From the NCBI RefSeq assembly GCF_904849725.1, contig NC_058521.1:562298176-562362175 (forward strand): 64,000 bases of DNA, read 5' to 3'. The position numbers and the translations under genes were made by a program. The notes under the pieces were generated by a model that saw nothing but the letters and a program-made list of their open reading frames with translations, had not been told where the DNA came from and ran no database searches. How positions within the stretch are numbered: position 1 is the stretch's first letter; each line of letters starts with the position of its first letter. This stretch comes from Hordeum vulgare subsp. vulgare. Its lineage: Eukaryota > Streptophyta > Magnoliopsida > Poales > Poaceae. This document shows positions 1 to 10,475 of this stretch, in pieces.

Positions 1-1109
1 TAGATTGTAGGGAAACAGTCTTCCGCCCATGCCTTTTGCTTGACATTTGTTGAATAGTTTATCCTTTTAGCGTATCATGAATTGCCTTTTACAATCCTTC
101 TGCTTGACAAGCGAGGAAGTGTCATGGTTTGACATAAAAATCTTCAACCTGTGTGTCAGGAAAAAGAAAAACCACAAGCCGACTCAGTGAGTTATGGCAG
201 AAGATAAACCAGCCCCCTGGGTCATGCCAAATAATAGTTAAAAACTGGCCCAATGAGTCGCGGCGAGTTATGAATAAAGGCCGGCTCAATGAGTCGCGGT
301 GAGTTATACAAGGGTGTTTATGAAACCTTGTGGCCGTGCAACCAAGATAATCATAAAATTCGTCGGCTCAATGAGTTGCGACAGGATAAGACGAGTTTGC
401 AAAACTCTAGTTTACCCCAAGAAGGCTTTTGCAACAGCACATATTGTTTAGACCGGCTGATCAGGGGCGAGTCAAGCTTCAGTGAAGCAGGTTCAGTGAA
501 CCAATGGTTTCTCTATTTTCCATGTGTGGCTCCGGCCGATACCTTTTATGTTTTAACCAAGGCGAGTTCAGGGTCGAAATAACGGATTGACTCGCCCAGG
601 GTACATAGGTCCATGTGGCGACTTGTCCAACACATAGTCCAGTATAACCATTTGTAATGCGGTAATTTTTTGCTAGTCTAGAGGGTATTCAGGCTGAACT
701 CAGTGAGTGGAAGCCCCCAAATGACCTATGATTAGGGAAAAGTCGGACATAGGATTGCAGAAGCGTGTACGCTCTTACTGCAAAACAACTTGGGAACTAG
801 TAGCCCCCAAGTAAGCTAGCTTAATTCTCAAAATCATATAGGGCGCCCATGTTTGAACCGTGCAACGTGGCGACTGGTCCTCTTTGGATTATCAGTACCC
901 AGTTTTGAAATAAGTGCAGCATGGTGACTTATGCTCTTTGGTACTGATAGCGTCCATGCTTGGACGACTCATAGAACAATAAAGGCTCATGCTTTCCAGA
1001 AGCTGAAAACGGCAAAGGACCCCGAAGTTCGTGGGTGCCGGCTTTATTGCTTTATAAATAAAACATTTACAAGTTCTGAGATTTGTAAAAAAGAAAGGAG
1101 CCCATGGCT
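1..1109 (-). other. Gypsy-1 3' non-coding region
   Basis: No credible gene is seen on either strand. This is the stretch after the integrase of Gypsy-1 and before its 3' LTR. Long 3' spacers are known in Tat-type elements. It contains repeated GGCTCAATGAGTCGCG-like blocks (178-382) and two AGCCCCCAA motifs near 711 and 802. Assignment to Gypsy-1 is by position; no LTR start is recognised inside it. Confidence 0.6.
178..382. repeat. Four dispersed copies of a TGAGT-centred palindromic motif
   Basis: Similar blocks occur at 178-196, 247-272, 281-308 and 363-382, each containing (A/C)TCA(A/G)TGAGT followed in three of four by CGCG or TGCG. The core is a near-palindrome, and a further related copy (ACTCAGTGAGTGG) lies near 697. 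Spacing is irregular, so this is not a simple tandem array. Confidence 0.6.
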
Positions 1110-4100
1110 CTAGGTGTAGTAAGGCCGCACGTGGGCTATATTCCAGGGGCGAGTTGTCTCAACCTCTATAGTTGGCCAATCTGGGCGAAGATCCACCAAG
1201 TAGTATGAGCCGTTCCGAAGATTCTTGCTGATGACAAACGGTCCTTGCCATGGAGGTGATAACTTATGCATACTAGTGTGATCCTGAATCAACCGGAGCA
1301 CTAAGTCGCCCTCTTGAAAAGTCCGGCTTTTGACACGGCGGCTGTGGTAGCGTCGCAAGTCTTGTTGATAGATCGCCGATCGCGATGCAGCCAAGTCTCG
1401 CTCTTCCTCCAAAGCATCCAACGAATCTTGTCGTGCCAACTCGTTGTCTTGTTCCACGTAGGCAGCGAATCGCGGTGAATCGTGTCGGATGTCACTTGGC
1501 AACACCACTTCTGCCCCGTAGACCAGAAAGAAAGGAATAAAACCCGTGGAGCGGTTGGGGGTGGTCCTGATGCTCCATAATACCGAGGGCAACTCTTCCA
1601 CCCAACACCCTGGAGTACACTCCAAAGGCACCATAAGACGGGGCTTGATTCCTCGCAATATTTCCTGATTCGCCCTTTCTACCTACCCATTAGACTGGGG
1701 ATGTGCGACTGTAGAGACGTCAAGCCGGATATGCTCTCGACCACAAAAATCTTGCATTGCGCCTTTTGATAGATTAGTACCATTATCAGTAATGATACTA
1801 TGAGGGTATCCAAAACGGAAAATCAAAATTTTCAAGAATTTGACAGCCGTATCTGCATCACAGCTACTAACGGGTTCTGCCTTAACCCATTTAGTAAACT
1901 TGTCAACCGCCACCAATAGGTGAGTCTTTTTATTGGACGATATCTTGAAAGAACCGACCATGTCCAGCCCCCAGACTGCAAACGGCCAAGTGATTGGGAT
2001 CATCCGCAACTCCTGAGCCGGCACGTGCATCTGACGTCCAAATTTCTGGCAACCATCACATCGGCAAACTATCTCTTCCCCGTCTGCATGAGCCGTCAAC
2101 CAATAAAACCCATGTCTAAAGGCCTTAGAAACCAAGGAGCGTGACCCGGCATGATGACCACAGTCGCCTACATGAATTTCATTGAGGATCATACATCCTT
2201 CCTCAGAAGAGACACACCTTTGAAATACCCCTGAAGTACTTCGCTTGTGCAACTCGTCGTTGTGTATAACCATGGATTTGCACCGACGGACGATTTGGCG
2301 AGCCAATAATTCATCCGCGGGTAACTCACCTCGTGTGAGATACGCCATGTAGGGAATCGCCCAATCTGGGGTGGCACGAAGGGCCGCCACCAGTTGAGAC
2401 TCGGGGTCCGGCACCACCAAATTTTCCTCTGAAGGTAGCCTCACTGAAGGGTTATGTAATACATCAAAAAAGACATTGGGAGGAACTGGCTTACGCTGAG
2501 AACCAAGACGGGAAAGAGCATCTGCTGCTTCATTGAGTCGCCGGTCGATTTGATCCACTTGATAACCATGAAAGTGACCTGCTACATCTGACACAGCTCG
2601 CGTGTAAGCCGCCATCAAGGGATCTCTAGAATCCCAGGTGCCAGAAACCTGTTGTGCCTCCAGATCTGAGTCGCCCAAACATCTGACTCGCGTGAGATTC
2701 ATCACTTTGGCGAGTCGAAACCCATGGAGCAAGGCTTCATATTCTGCTGCGTTGTTGGTACATGGAAACATGAGCCGCAGGACAAAGAAAAATGTGTCAC
2801 CCTGCGGCGAGGTTATCACCACACCAGCCCCCGAGCCTTCCAACTGCCTGGATCCGTTGAAATAGATGGTCCAATATGTGTGATCGGGCCTATCCTCTGG
2901 AATTTGTAACTCGGTCCAGTCGTTGATGAAATCCACTATTTCTTGAGACTTAATGGCCGTACGGGGAGTATACCGCACGTGATGAGGCCCCAACTCAATG
3001 GCCCACTTAGCAATCCGTCCAGTTGCTTCTCGATTTTGTATAATGTCACCAAGGGTGGCAGAACTGACTACCGTGATGGGATGCTCTTTGAAGTAGTGTT
3101 TCGGCTTCCGACTCGCCATAAACACCCCGAAGACCAGCTTCTGCCAATGCGGGTAGCGTTGTTTGGAAAGGGTCACGACTTTGCTGATAAAATACACTGG
3201 TCGCTGAACCGGGTATTCCTTTCCTTCTTCCTTCCGCTCGACAACCACTGCCACACTCACTTCTTTAGAATTGGTTGCGATGCACAGAAGCGTAGGCTCC
3301 TTGTCCGTTGGAGCCGTCAGCACAGGCGACTTAGCCAATTGTTGTTTCAAGGCTTCAAAGGCTTCGTTGGCTTCATCCGTCCATATGAATTGATCAGTTT
3401 CCTTGAGCAGCTGATAAAGAGGGATGACTTTCTCCCCAAGGCGACTTATAAAACGACTTAGAGCCACGATACGACCCGCCATGCGCTGGACTTGGTTAAT
3501 ATTGGTCGGCTTTCCTAGCAAAGTAATCGCTTCAATTTTGTCCGGGTTAGCTTCAATGCCGCGCTCTGACACCAGAAAACCCAATAACTTTCCTGCAGGA
3601 ACACCAAACACGCACTTGGTGGGGTTAAGCCTCATCTCGTATACGCACAAATTGTCAAAAGTCTCCTTGAGATCCTCCAAGAGCGACTCTTTCTTCTGAG
3701 ATCTGACTACGATGTCGTCCACATAAGCATGGACATTACGTCCAATATGGTTATGTAAACCATTTTGGATGCAACGCTGATAGGTCGCCCCCACACTCTT
3801 GAGCCCGAACGGCATAGACACGTAACAGAATGCTCCGAAGGGGGTTATGAAGGACGTTTTCTCCTGGTCTGCCACCACCATCTTGATCTGGTAGTATCAT
3901 GAATAAGCATCCAAGAAACACAAACACTCGCAACCCGCCGTTGAGTCAATGATTTGATCGATGCGGGGAAGTATGAAGGGATCCTTCGGGCAGGCTTTGT
4001 TGAGGTCGGTGTAGTCGATGCACATGCGGAAAGTGTCGTTCTTGTTTAGCACCAGGACCGGGTTAGCCATCCATTCAGGATGGAAAACCTCGATGATGAA

Positions 4101-4249
4101 CCCGGCGGCCAAAAGTCGGGCGACTTCCTCTCCAATCGCCTTACGTCGCTCCTCATTAAACCTGCGAAGGTACTATCGAACTGGCTTTACTTTGGGGTCA
4201 GTATTAATATGGTGCTCAGCGAATTCTCTTGGTACACCTGGCATGTGAG
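1110..4249 (-). pseudogene. Gypsy-1 pol: RT, RNase H, archaeal-type RNase H, integrase (broken)
   Basis: One reading frame runs leftwards from 4249 to 1110 and is broken by in-frame stops at 4173-4175 (TAG), 3897-3899 (TGA, where Athila/Tat RTs have Gly after DAYS) and 1683-1685 (TAG, just after HPQSNG). RT shows CIDYTDLNKACPKD, SFITPFGAF and the catalytic YVDD near 3726. A conventional RNase H/connection domain follows. A second RNase H starts at YFNGSR near 2870, with NNAAEYEALL, GDSDLEA and NEAADALSRL. Integrase has an HHCC-like zinc region ending CRCDGCQKFG, then D (WGLDMVG), D (ITDNGT) and E (after the last stop). The first acidic residue of the second RNase H is Asn instead of Asp. Element A's target duplication lies at its right edge, where the frame continues at 19504. 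Confidence 0.9.
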
Positions 4250-4254
4250 AAGGT

Positions 4255-5793
4255 TGATACGTCTCCAACGTATCCATAATTTTTTATGGTTTCATGCTAT
4301 TATCTTGTCAAACTTTGGATGTTTTGCATGCCTTTTATTTATTTTTTGCGACTAACTTATTAATCCAGTGCCAATTCCTATTTTTTCCATGTTTTTGACC
4401 CCTTTCAGAGGAGATTTTGAAACGGAGTCCAAACGCAAGAAAATACCCGAAAAGATTTTTTCTGGAACGGAAGAAGATTGAAGAGCTTGGGGGCCAAGCC
4501 AGAAGATCCCGAGGGGCCCCACAAGCCCCCACCCCGCGGCCAGGGGAGCCACGCCATGCAGGCTTGTGGGCCCCCTGGAGGTCCCCTGACCTAGATCTTG
4601 CGCCTATAAATTCCCAAATATTCCCAAAAAAATCAGGGGAGCATCGTAATCACTTTTCTACCGCCGCAAGCTTCTGTCTCCGCAAGATCCCATCTGGGGC
4701 ACGTCCTGGTGCCCTACCGGAGGGGGATTCGGACACGAAAGGCTTCTTCATCAACACCATGACCTCTCCGATGATGCGTGAGTAGTTCACCATATACCTA
4801 TGGGTCCATACCTAATAACTAGATGGCTTCTTCTCTCTCTTGGATCTTCAATACAAAAGTTCTCCATGATCTTCATGGAGATCTATCCGATGTAATCTTA
4901 TTTTGCGGTGTGTTTGTGGAGATCCGATGAATTGTGGATTTATGATGAGATTATCTATGAATCTTATTTGAGTTTCTTCTAATCTCTCTTATGCATGATT
5001 TCATATCCTTGTAATTCTCTTCAAGTTGTGGGTTTTGTCTGGCCAACTAGATCTATGATTATTGCAATGGGAGAAGTGCTTGGTTTTGGGTTCATACCGT
5101 GCGGTGACCTCACCCAGTGACAGAAGGGGTAGCGAGGCACGTATCGTGTTGTTGCCATCAAGGGTAAAAAGATGGGGTTTTCATCATTGGTTTGAGATTA
5201 TCCCTCTACATCATGTCATCTTGCTTAAAGTGCTACTCTGTTCGTCATGAACTCAATACACTAGATGCATGCTGGATAGCGGTCGATGTGTGGAGTAATA
5301 GTAGTAGATGCAGAAAGTACCGGTCTACTTGTCTCGGACGTGATGCCTATATGCTAGATCATTGCCTTAGATATCGTCATGACTTTGCGCGGTTCTATCA
5401 ATTGCTCGAGTAATTTGTTCACCCACCGTAATACTTGCTATTTTGAGAGAAGCCTCTAGTGAACACTATGGCCCCAGGGTCTACTCCATACCATATTTTT
5501 AGCCTTACATTTTTTACTTCGTTGCACTTTTCGCCTTCAGATCTCACTTTGCAAACAATCTTGAAGGGATTGACAACCCCTTTGAAGCGTTGGGGTGCAA
5601 GCTTGTTTGAGTTTGCGCAGGTACTCTGGACTTGACGAGACCCTCCTTCTGGATCGATACCTTGGTTCTCAAACTGAGGGAAATATTTACTTCTCCTGTG
5701 CTGCATCACCCTGTCCTCTTCAAGGGAAAAACTAACGCAAGCCCAATCTCCGTCAACGTGTCAATTTCTGGCGCTGTTGTTTGAGAAGTAGCA
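4255..5793 (+). repeat. 5' LTR of element A
   Basis: The LTR is 1,539 bp, starting TGATACGTCTCCAACG and ending GAAGTAGCA. It contains an inverted repeat (arms 4512-4527 and 4561-4576) followed by a TATAAA box at 4605-4610, which marks the likely promoter. Its last 70 bp include a copy of the primer-binding region (5764-5779). ORFs in this interval are chance frames. Confidence 0.9.
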
Positions 5794-5803
5794 GAAGGAT
5801 TTC

Positions 5804-5818
5804 TGGCGCCGTTGCCGG
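5804..5818 (+). other. Primer-binding site of element A (tRNA-Asp type)
   Basis: TGGCGCCGTTGCCGG begins 11 bases after the LTR end. It is complementary to the 3' end of plant tRNA-Asp, the primer used by Athila-type elements (established knowledge). An imperfect copy of this region also lies inside the LTR at 5764-5779. Confidence 0.85.
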
Positions 5819-6006
5819 GGAGGAATATCAAGTCAAGAACTCATCCAAGTAAGTGTCGCAAACTCATCTCTTGCATTTACTTTGTTTGCCAGTTGCCTCT
5901 CGTTTTCCTCTCCCCCACTTCACCAATTTGCCTTTTTCGTTCGCCTTTTCGTTCGCCCTTTTCTCTTGCTTGCTTTCTGCTCGTTTGTGTGGGATAGTCT
6001 ATCCTC

Positions 6007-6645
6007 ATGGCTAGATCCACCACTTAGAACGATACACCCAAGAGCGAAGTTCTCAATTTCAAACAAATTTAGGGAGAAAACTTAAAGGACGCTTGGTATA
6101 GGATTTGCAATGCTCAGAGTAGATCTACTCATAAGCAATCCACTACCGTCTTGCTTCGCAATTTTTATGTGGGTATCTCTCCTTGGAATAGGTATATTCT
6201 TGACACCATCGTAGGTGAAAATTTATTGGGTAGCCATACCGTTTATTCTTACGGAGCTGTGATAAATTTGGTAGGCTCACCTCCACTCATGGTTAATGGA
6301 ACTACCTTAACTCTGGAACATGTGATGCGTAGGCTGGACGCTATTGAAAATAAAGTTGCTATGATTGAACTCATTGAGAATTTGGATAAAAATATCCACA
6401 ATCAAATCACTCAGTACAGATCCAAGGTGGGAATGGTTTTCAAAAATTTAAAGGAGAAGGAACCCACAGTTAGCAAAAAGCTAGGTCATGATTCCGCTAG
6501 GATTGGCAAACTAGAGGATGTTATGACCAACTTGGGTTCCGCTTTTGCCGCTGTGCAGAATACTCCAAATTTTGCCCACAATAAAATCACCAAGTCCGTC
6601 TTTATTCCTAAAAGTAGTGGTGAATCATCTAGCAATAAAGATTAA
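6007..6645 (+). pseudogene. gag-like protein of element A, two in-frame stops
   Basis: The frame starts at ATG 6007 and ends at 6645 (about 212 codons), with TAG stops at 6025-6027 and 6070-6072. Residues such as LKDAWYRICNAQ and LLRNFYVGISPWNRYILDTI fit the core of plant Gypsy/Athila gag. The second half (LEHVMRRLDAIENKV onwards) is charged and looks like a coiled coil. No CCHC zinc knuckle and no protease follow. The open part begins at 6151. It probably encoded a capsid-like protein used for packaging; now a pseudogene. Confidence 0.72.
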
Positions 6646-7635
6646 AACCTCAAGATGATAAGTGATCACGCCACTTATGGTTTGAGCACCAAAGACGAGG
6701 ATACGTGATTCTATCGCTTCTATGCCTAGCTAAGGGCGTTAAACAATAGCGCTTGTTGGGAGGCAACCCAATGAATTTATCTTTTTCTTTTTGTTTTGTT
6801 GCGTCCACACTTTCATAATTCTGTTGTGATTGTGTTTTTTGTGTTTCTTTTTGTGTTTGAGCCAAGCAAAGCCTTTATGATCAGTCTTGGTAATGGTTGT
6901 TTGATCCTGCTGGAAAAAGACAGAAACTTTTGGCTCACGAGATGATTTTTCATTTTTATTCAGAAATATATTTTGAGTTGATTACTTTTGCTTATGATTT
7001 ATATTCTTTTTCCCCAGACCGTCGTAATTTTTCAGATTTTTGAGGTACCATAAGTATACGAAGTATACAGATTGCTACAGACTGGTCTGTTTTTGACAGA
7101 TCATGTTTTTGTTGGGTTGGTTGCTTGTTTTGATGAAACTATGGTTAGTATCGGGGGGTACTAGCCATGGAAAAGTGAGAATACAGTAGCTCATCATCAA
7201 TATAGATGGAATTCAAGTTTTCTACAGTACCAAAAGAAGTGGTAGTTTGTTTTCTTGTACTAATGTTATCACAAGTTTCTGTTTAAGTTTTGTGTTGTGA
7301 AGTTTTCAAGTTTTGGGTGATGTTCTCATGGACAAAGAGATAAGGAGTGGAAAGAGCTCAAGCTTGGGGATTACCAAGGCACCCCAAGCCAAATTCAAGG
7401 ACACCAAAAAGCCTAAGCTTGGGGATGCCCCGGGAAGGCATCCCATCTTTCGTCTTCAATCCATCGGTAACATTACTTGGGGCTATATTTTTATTCACCA
7501 CATGATATGTGTTTTGCTTGGAGCGTCTTGTATCATAGGAGTCTTTTATTTTTGTTGTGTCACAATCATCCTTGATGCACACCTTTTTGAGAGAGAGAGA
7601 GACATGCACTCATCGTGATTTTGCTAGAATGCTCA

Positions 7636-7784
7636 TAGTGCTTCACTTATATCTTTTGAGCTAGATACTTCTGCTCTAGTGCTTCACTTATATATTTTGA
7701 GCTAGATACTTTTTCTCTAGTGCTTCACTTATATCTTTTGAGATAGACACTTTTGCTCTTATGCTTCACTTATATCTTTAGAGC
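7636..7784 (+). repeat. 41-bp tandem repeat, about 3.6 copies
   Basis: The unit begins TAGTGCTTCACTTATAT and ends near TTCTGCTC. Copies start at about 7636, 7677, 7718 and 7759 and differ by a few substitutions. The array lies in the non-coding interior of element A. There are no spacers of equal size, so it is not a CRISPR. Confidence 0.85.
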
Positions 7785-8567
7785 ACGGCGGTGTGTGATT
7801 TGGTAGTTGGCTTATGCTATGAAAGTAGTCCCATGTGCTAGGTACCCAAAGAGGATGCAAAAAAAACTTCCATCTTCATGTGCATTGAGTAGAAAGAAAA
7901 GTTTTGATTCCTCTCAATTAGTTTTAAGCCATGGATTCGGGAATATTAAGAGCTAAGTTAGTAGGGTGTTGTGAATCTAGAAATACTTGTGTTAAAGTTA
8001 GTGATTCCCGTAGCATGCATGTATGGTGAACCGCTATGTTAGGAAGTCGGAGCATAATTGATCTATTGATTGTCATCCTTTGTGTTGAGGTTGGGATCGC
8101 GCGATGGTTTACACCTACCAACCCTTCCCCTCGGAGTATGCGTTTAGCACTTTATTTCGATTACTAATAAAAACTTTCGCAACAAGTATGTGAGTTCTTT
8201 ATGACTAATGTTGAGTCCATGGTATAGATGCACTTTCACCTTCCACCATTGCTAGCCTCTCTAGTGCCGCGCAATTCTCGCCGGTGCACAAACCCACCAA
8301 ATTCCTTCCTCAAAACAGCCACCATACCTACCTACTATGGCATTTTCATAGCCATTCCGAGATATATTGCCATGCAACTACCACCGTTCCGTCTCATGAC
8401 TTGTGTCGTCACTCTCATATTGCCACTGCATGATCATACTAGATCGTTGCACATCCCGGTACACTGCCGGAGGCATTTCCTATGGAGTCATCATCATAGT
8501 GGTCTTTGAGCTTTGAGTAACTTAAAGTGTGATGATCATCATTATTAGAGCATTGTCCCATGTGAGG

Positions 8568-8652
8568 AAATAAAAAAAAAGGCCAAAGAGCCCAAAAAAA
8601 AAGAGATAAAATAAAAAAAGAGTCCTAAGAGCCCAAATAAAAAAAGAGAAGG
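8568..8652 (+). repeat. A-rich purine repeat (AAAGAGCCCAAAAA-like)
   Basis: Three or four imperfect copies of an AAGAGCCCAAA(T)AAAAAA unit lie between two occurrences of a GTCCCAT / GGGACAATG-like sequence. It is low-complexity sequence with no coding content. Confidence 0.6.
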
Positions 8653-9261
8653 GACAATGCTACTATCTTTTTCCACACTTGTGCTTCATATTAGCACCAT
8701 GTTCTTAATGATTGAGAGCTTCTTGCTTTGTCACTACCATATGCTAGTGGGGATCTTTTATATAACTTGGCTTGTATATTCCAATGATGGGCTTCTTCAA
8801 AATTGCCCTAGGTCTTCATGAGCAAGCAAGTTGGATGCACACCCACTAGTTTTCCTTTTGAGCTTTCACATACTTATAGCTCTAGTGCATCTCTTGTATG
8901 GAAATCCCTACTCATTCACATTGCTATCTATTAATGGGCATCTTCATAGCCTATTGCTATGCCGAGTCAATGTGATCATCTCCTCCTTTTTTGCCTCACA
9001 ACCACCACCACACTCTATTCCACCTATAGTGTTATATCCATGGCTCGTGCTCATGTATTGCGTGATAGTTATAAAAAGTTTGAGAAAGTAAGAGTGCGAA
9101 AACAATTACTTGGCCAATTCCGAGGTTGTGCACGATTTACATTAGTTGTGTGAGGATGATGGAGCATAGCCAGACTATATGATTTTGTAGGGATAACTTT
9201 CTTTGGCCTTGTTATTTTGAAAGTTCATGATTACTTTGCTAGATCATGGAACGGAAGGATC

Positions 9262-10475
9262 ATGGAATGGAAGAAGATCGGAGAGCTTGGGGGCCAAGCC
9301 AGAAGAGCCCCAGGGGCCCCACAAGCCCCCACCCCGCGACCAGGGGGCGCGCCATGCAGGCTTGTGGGCCCCCTGGAGGTCCCCTGACCTAGATCTTGCG
9401 CCTATAAATTCCCAAATATTCCCAAAAAAATCAGGGGATCATCGTATTCACTTTTCCGCCGCCGCAAGCTTCTGTCTCCGCAAGATCCCATCTGGGACAC
9501 GTCCTGGTGCCCTGCCGGAGGGGGGATTCGGACACGGAAGGCTTCTTCATCAACACCATGACCTCTCCGATGATGCGTGAGTAGTTCACCATAGACCTAC
9601 GGGTCCATAGCTAGTAACTAGATGGCTTCTTATCTCTCTTGGATCTTCAATACAAAGTTCTCCATGATCTTCATGGAGATCTATCCGATGTAATATTCTT
9701 TTGCGGTGTGTTTATCGAGATCCGATGAGTTGTGGATTTATGATCAGATTATCTATGAATCTTATTTGAGTTTATTCTGATCTCTCTTATGCATGATTTC
9801 ATATCCTTGTAATTCTCTTCGAGTTGTGGGTTTTGTCTGGCCAACTAGATCTATGATTCTTGCAATGGGAGAAGTGCTTGGTTTTGGGTTCATACCGTGC
9901 GGTGACCTCACCCAGTGACAGAAGGGGTAGCGAGGCACGTATCGTGTTGTTGCCATCAAGGGTAAAAAGATGGGGTTTTCATCATTAGTTTGAGATTATC
10001 CCTCTACATCATGTCATCTTGCTTAAAGCGTTACTCTGTTCGTCATGAACTCAATACACTAGATGCATGCTGGATAGCAGTCGATGTGTGGAGTAATAGC
10101 AGTAGATGCAGAAAGTATCGGTCTACTTGTCTCGGACGTGATGCCTATATGCTAGATCATTGCCTTAGATATCGTCATGACTTTGCGCGGTTCTATCAAT
10201 TGCTCGACAGTAATTTGTTCACCCACCGTAATACTTGCTATGTTGAGAGAAGCCTCTAGTGAACACTATGGCCCCCAGGGTCTACTCCACACCATATTTT
10301 CAGCCTTACACTTTTTACTTCGTTGCACTTTCCGCCTTCAGATCTCACTTTGCAAACAATCTTGAAGGGATTGACAACCCCTTTGAAACGTTGGGTGCAA
10401 GCTTGTTTGTGTTTGCGCACGTACTCTGGACTTGACGAGACCCTCCTTCTGGATCGATACCTTGGTTCTCAAACT
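9262..10475 (+). repeat. 3' LTR of element A, left part (5'-truncated)
   Basis: This part aligns with 5' LTR positions from about 4462 onward: same inverted repeat (arms 9310-9327 and 9359-9376), TATAAA at 9403-9408, and same order to CAAACT at 10475. The first roughly 207 bp of the LTR are absent. Sequence just left (9244-9262) has a doubled GGAA(C/T)GGAA block that may mark the deletion join. The LTR resumes at 19381. Confidence 0.83.

Larger units (their letters stand above)
6646..9261 (+). other. Element A non-coding internal region
   Basis: No credible gene is seen over 2.6 kb. Recognisable blocks are a TTGGGAGGCAACCCAA palindrome near 6757, a CAAGCTTGGGGA / TAAGCTTGGGGATGCCCC block at 7360-7440, a 41-bp tandem repeat (7636-7784) and an A-rich purine stretch (8568-8652). 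Such stretches are usual in non-autonomous Triticeae Gypsy elements. The normal polypurine tract and the first roughly 200 bp of the 3' LTR are missing at the right end. Confidence 0.65.

Noticed and set aside
289..582. 97-codon frame near the left end
   Set aside because: No similarity recognised; it runs antisense through the Gypsy-1 3' spacer and includes its repeated motifs.
2943..3461. 172-codon plus-strand frame
   Set aside because: Antisense shadow of the Gypsy-1 RNase H/RT region.
7636..7784. Possible CRISPR-like array
   Set aside because: The 41-bp units are directly adjacent with no unique spacers, and the host is a plant.
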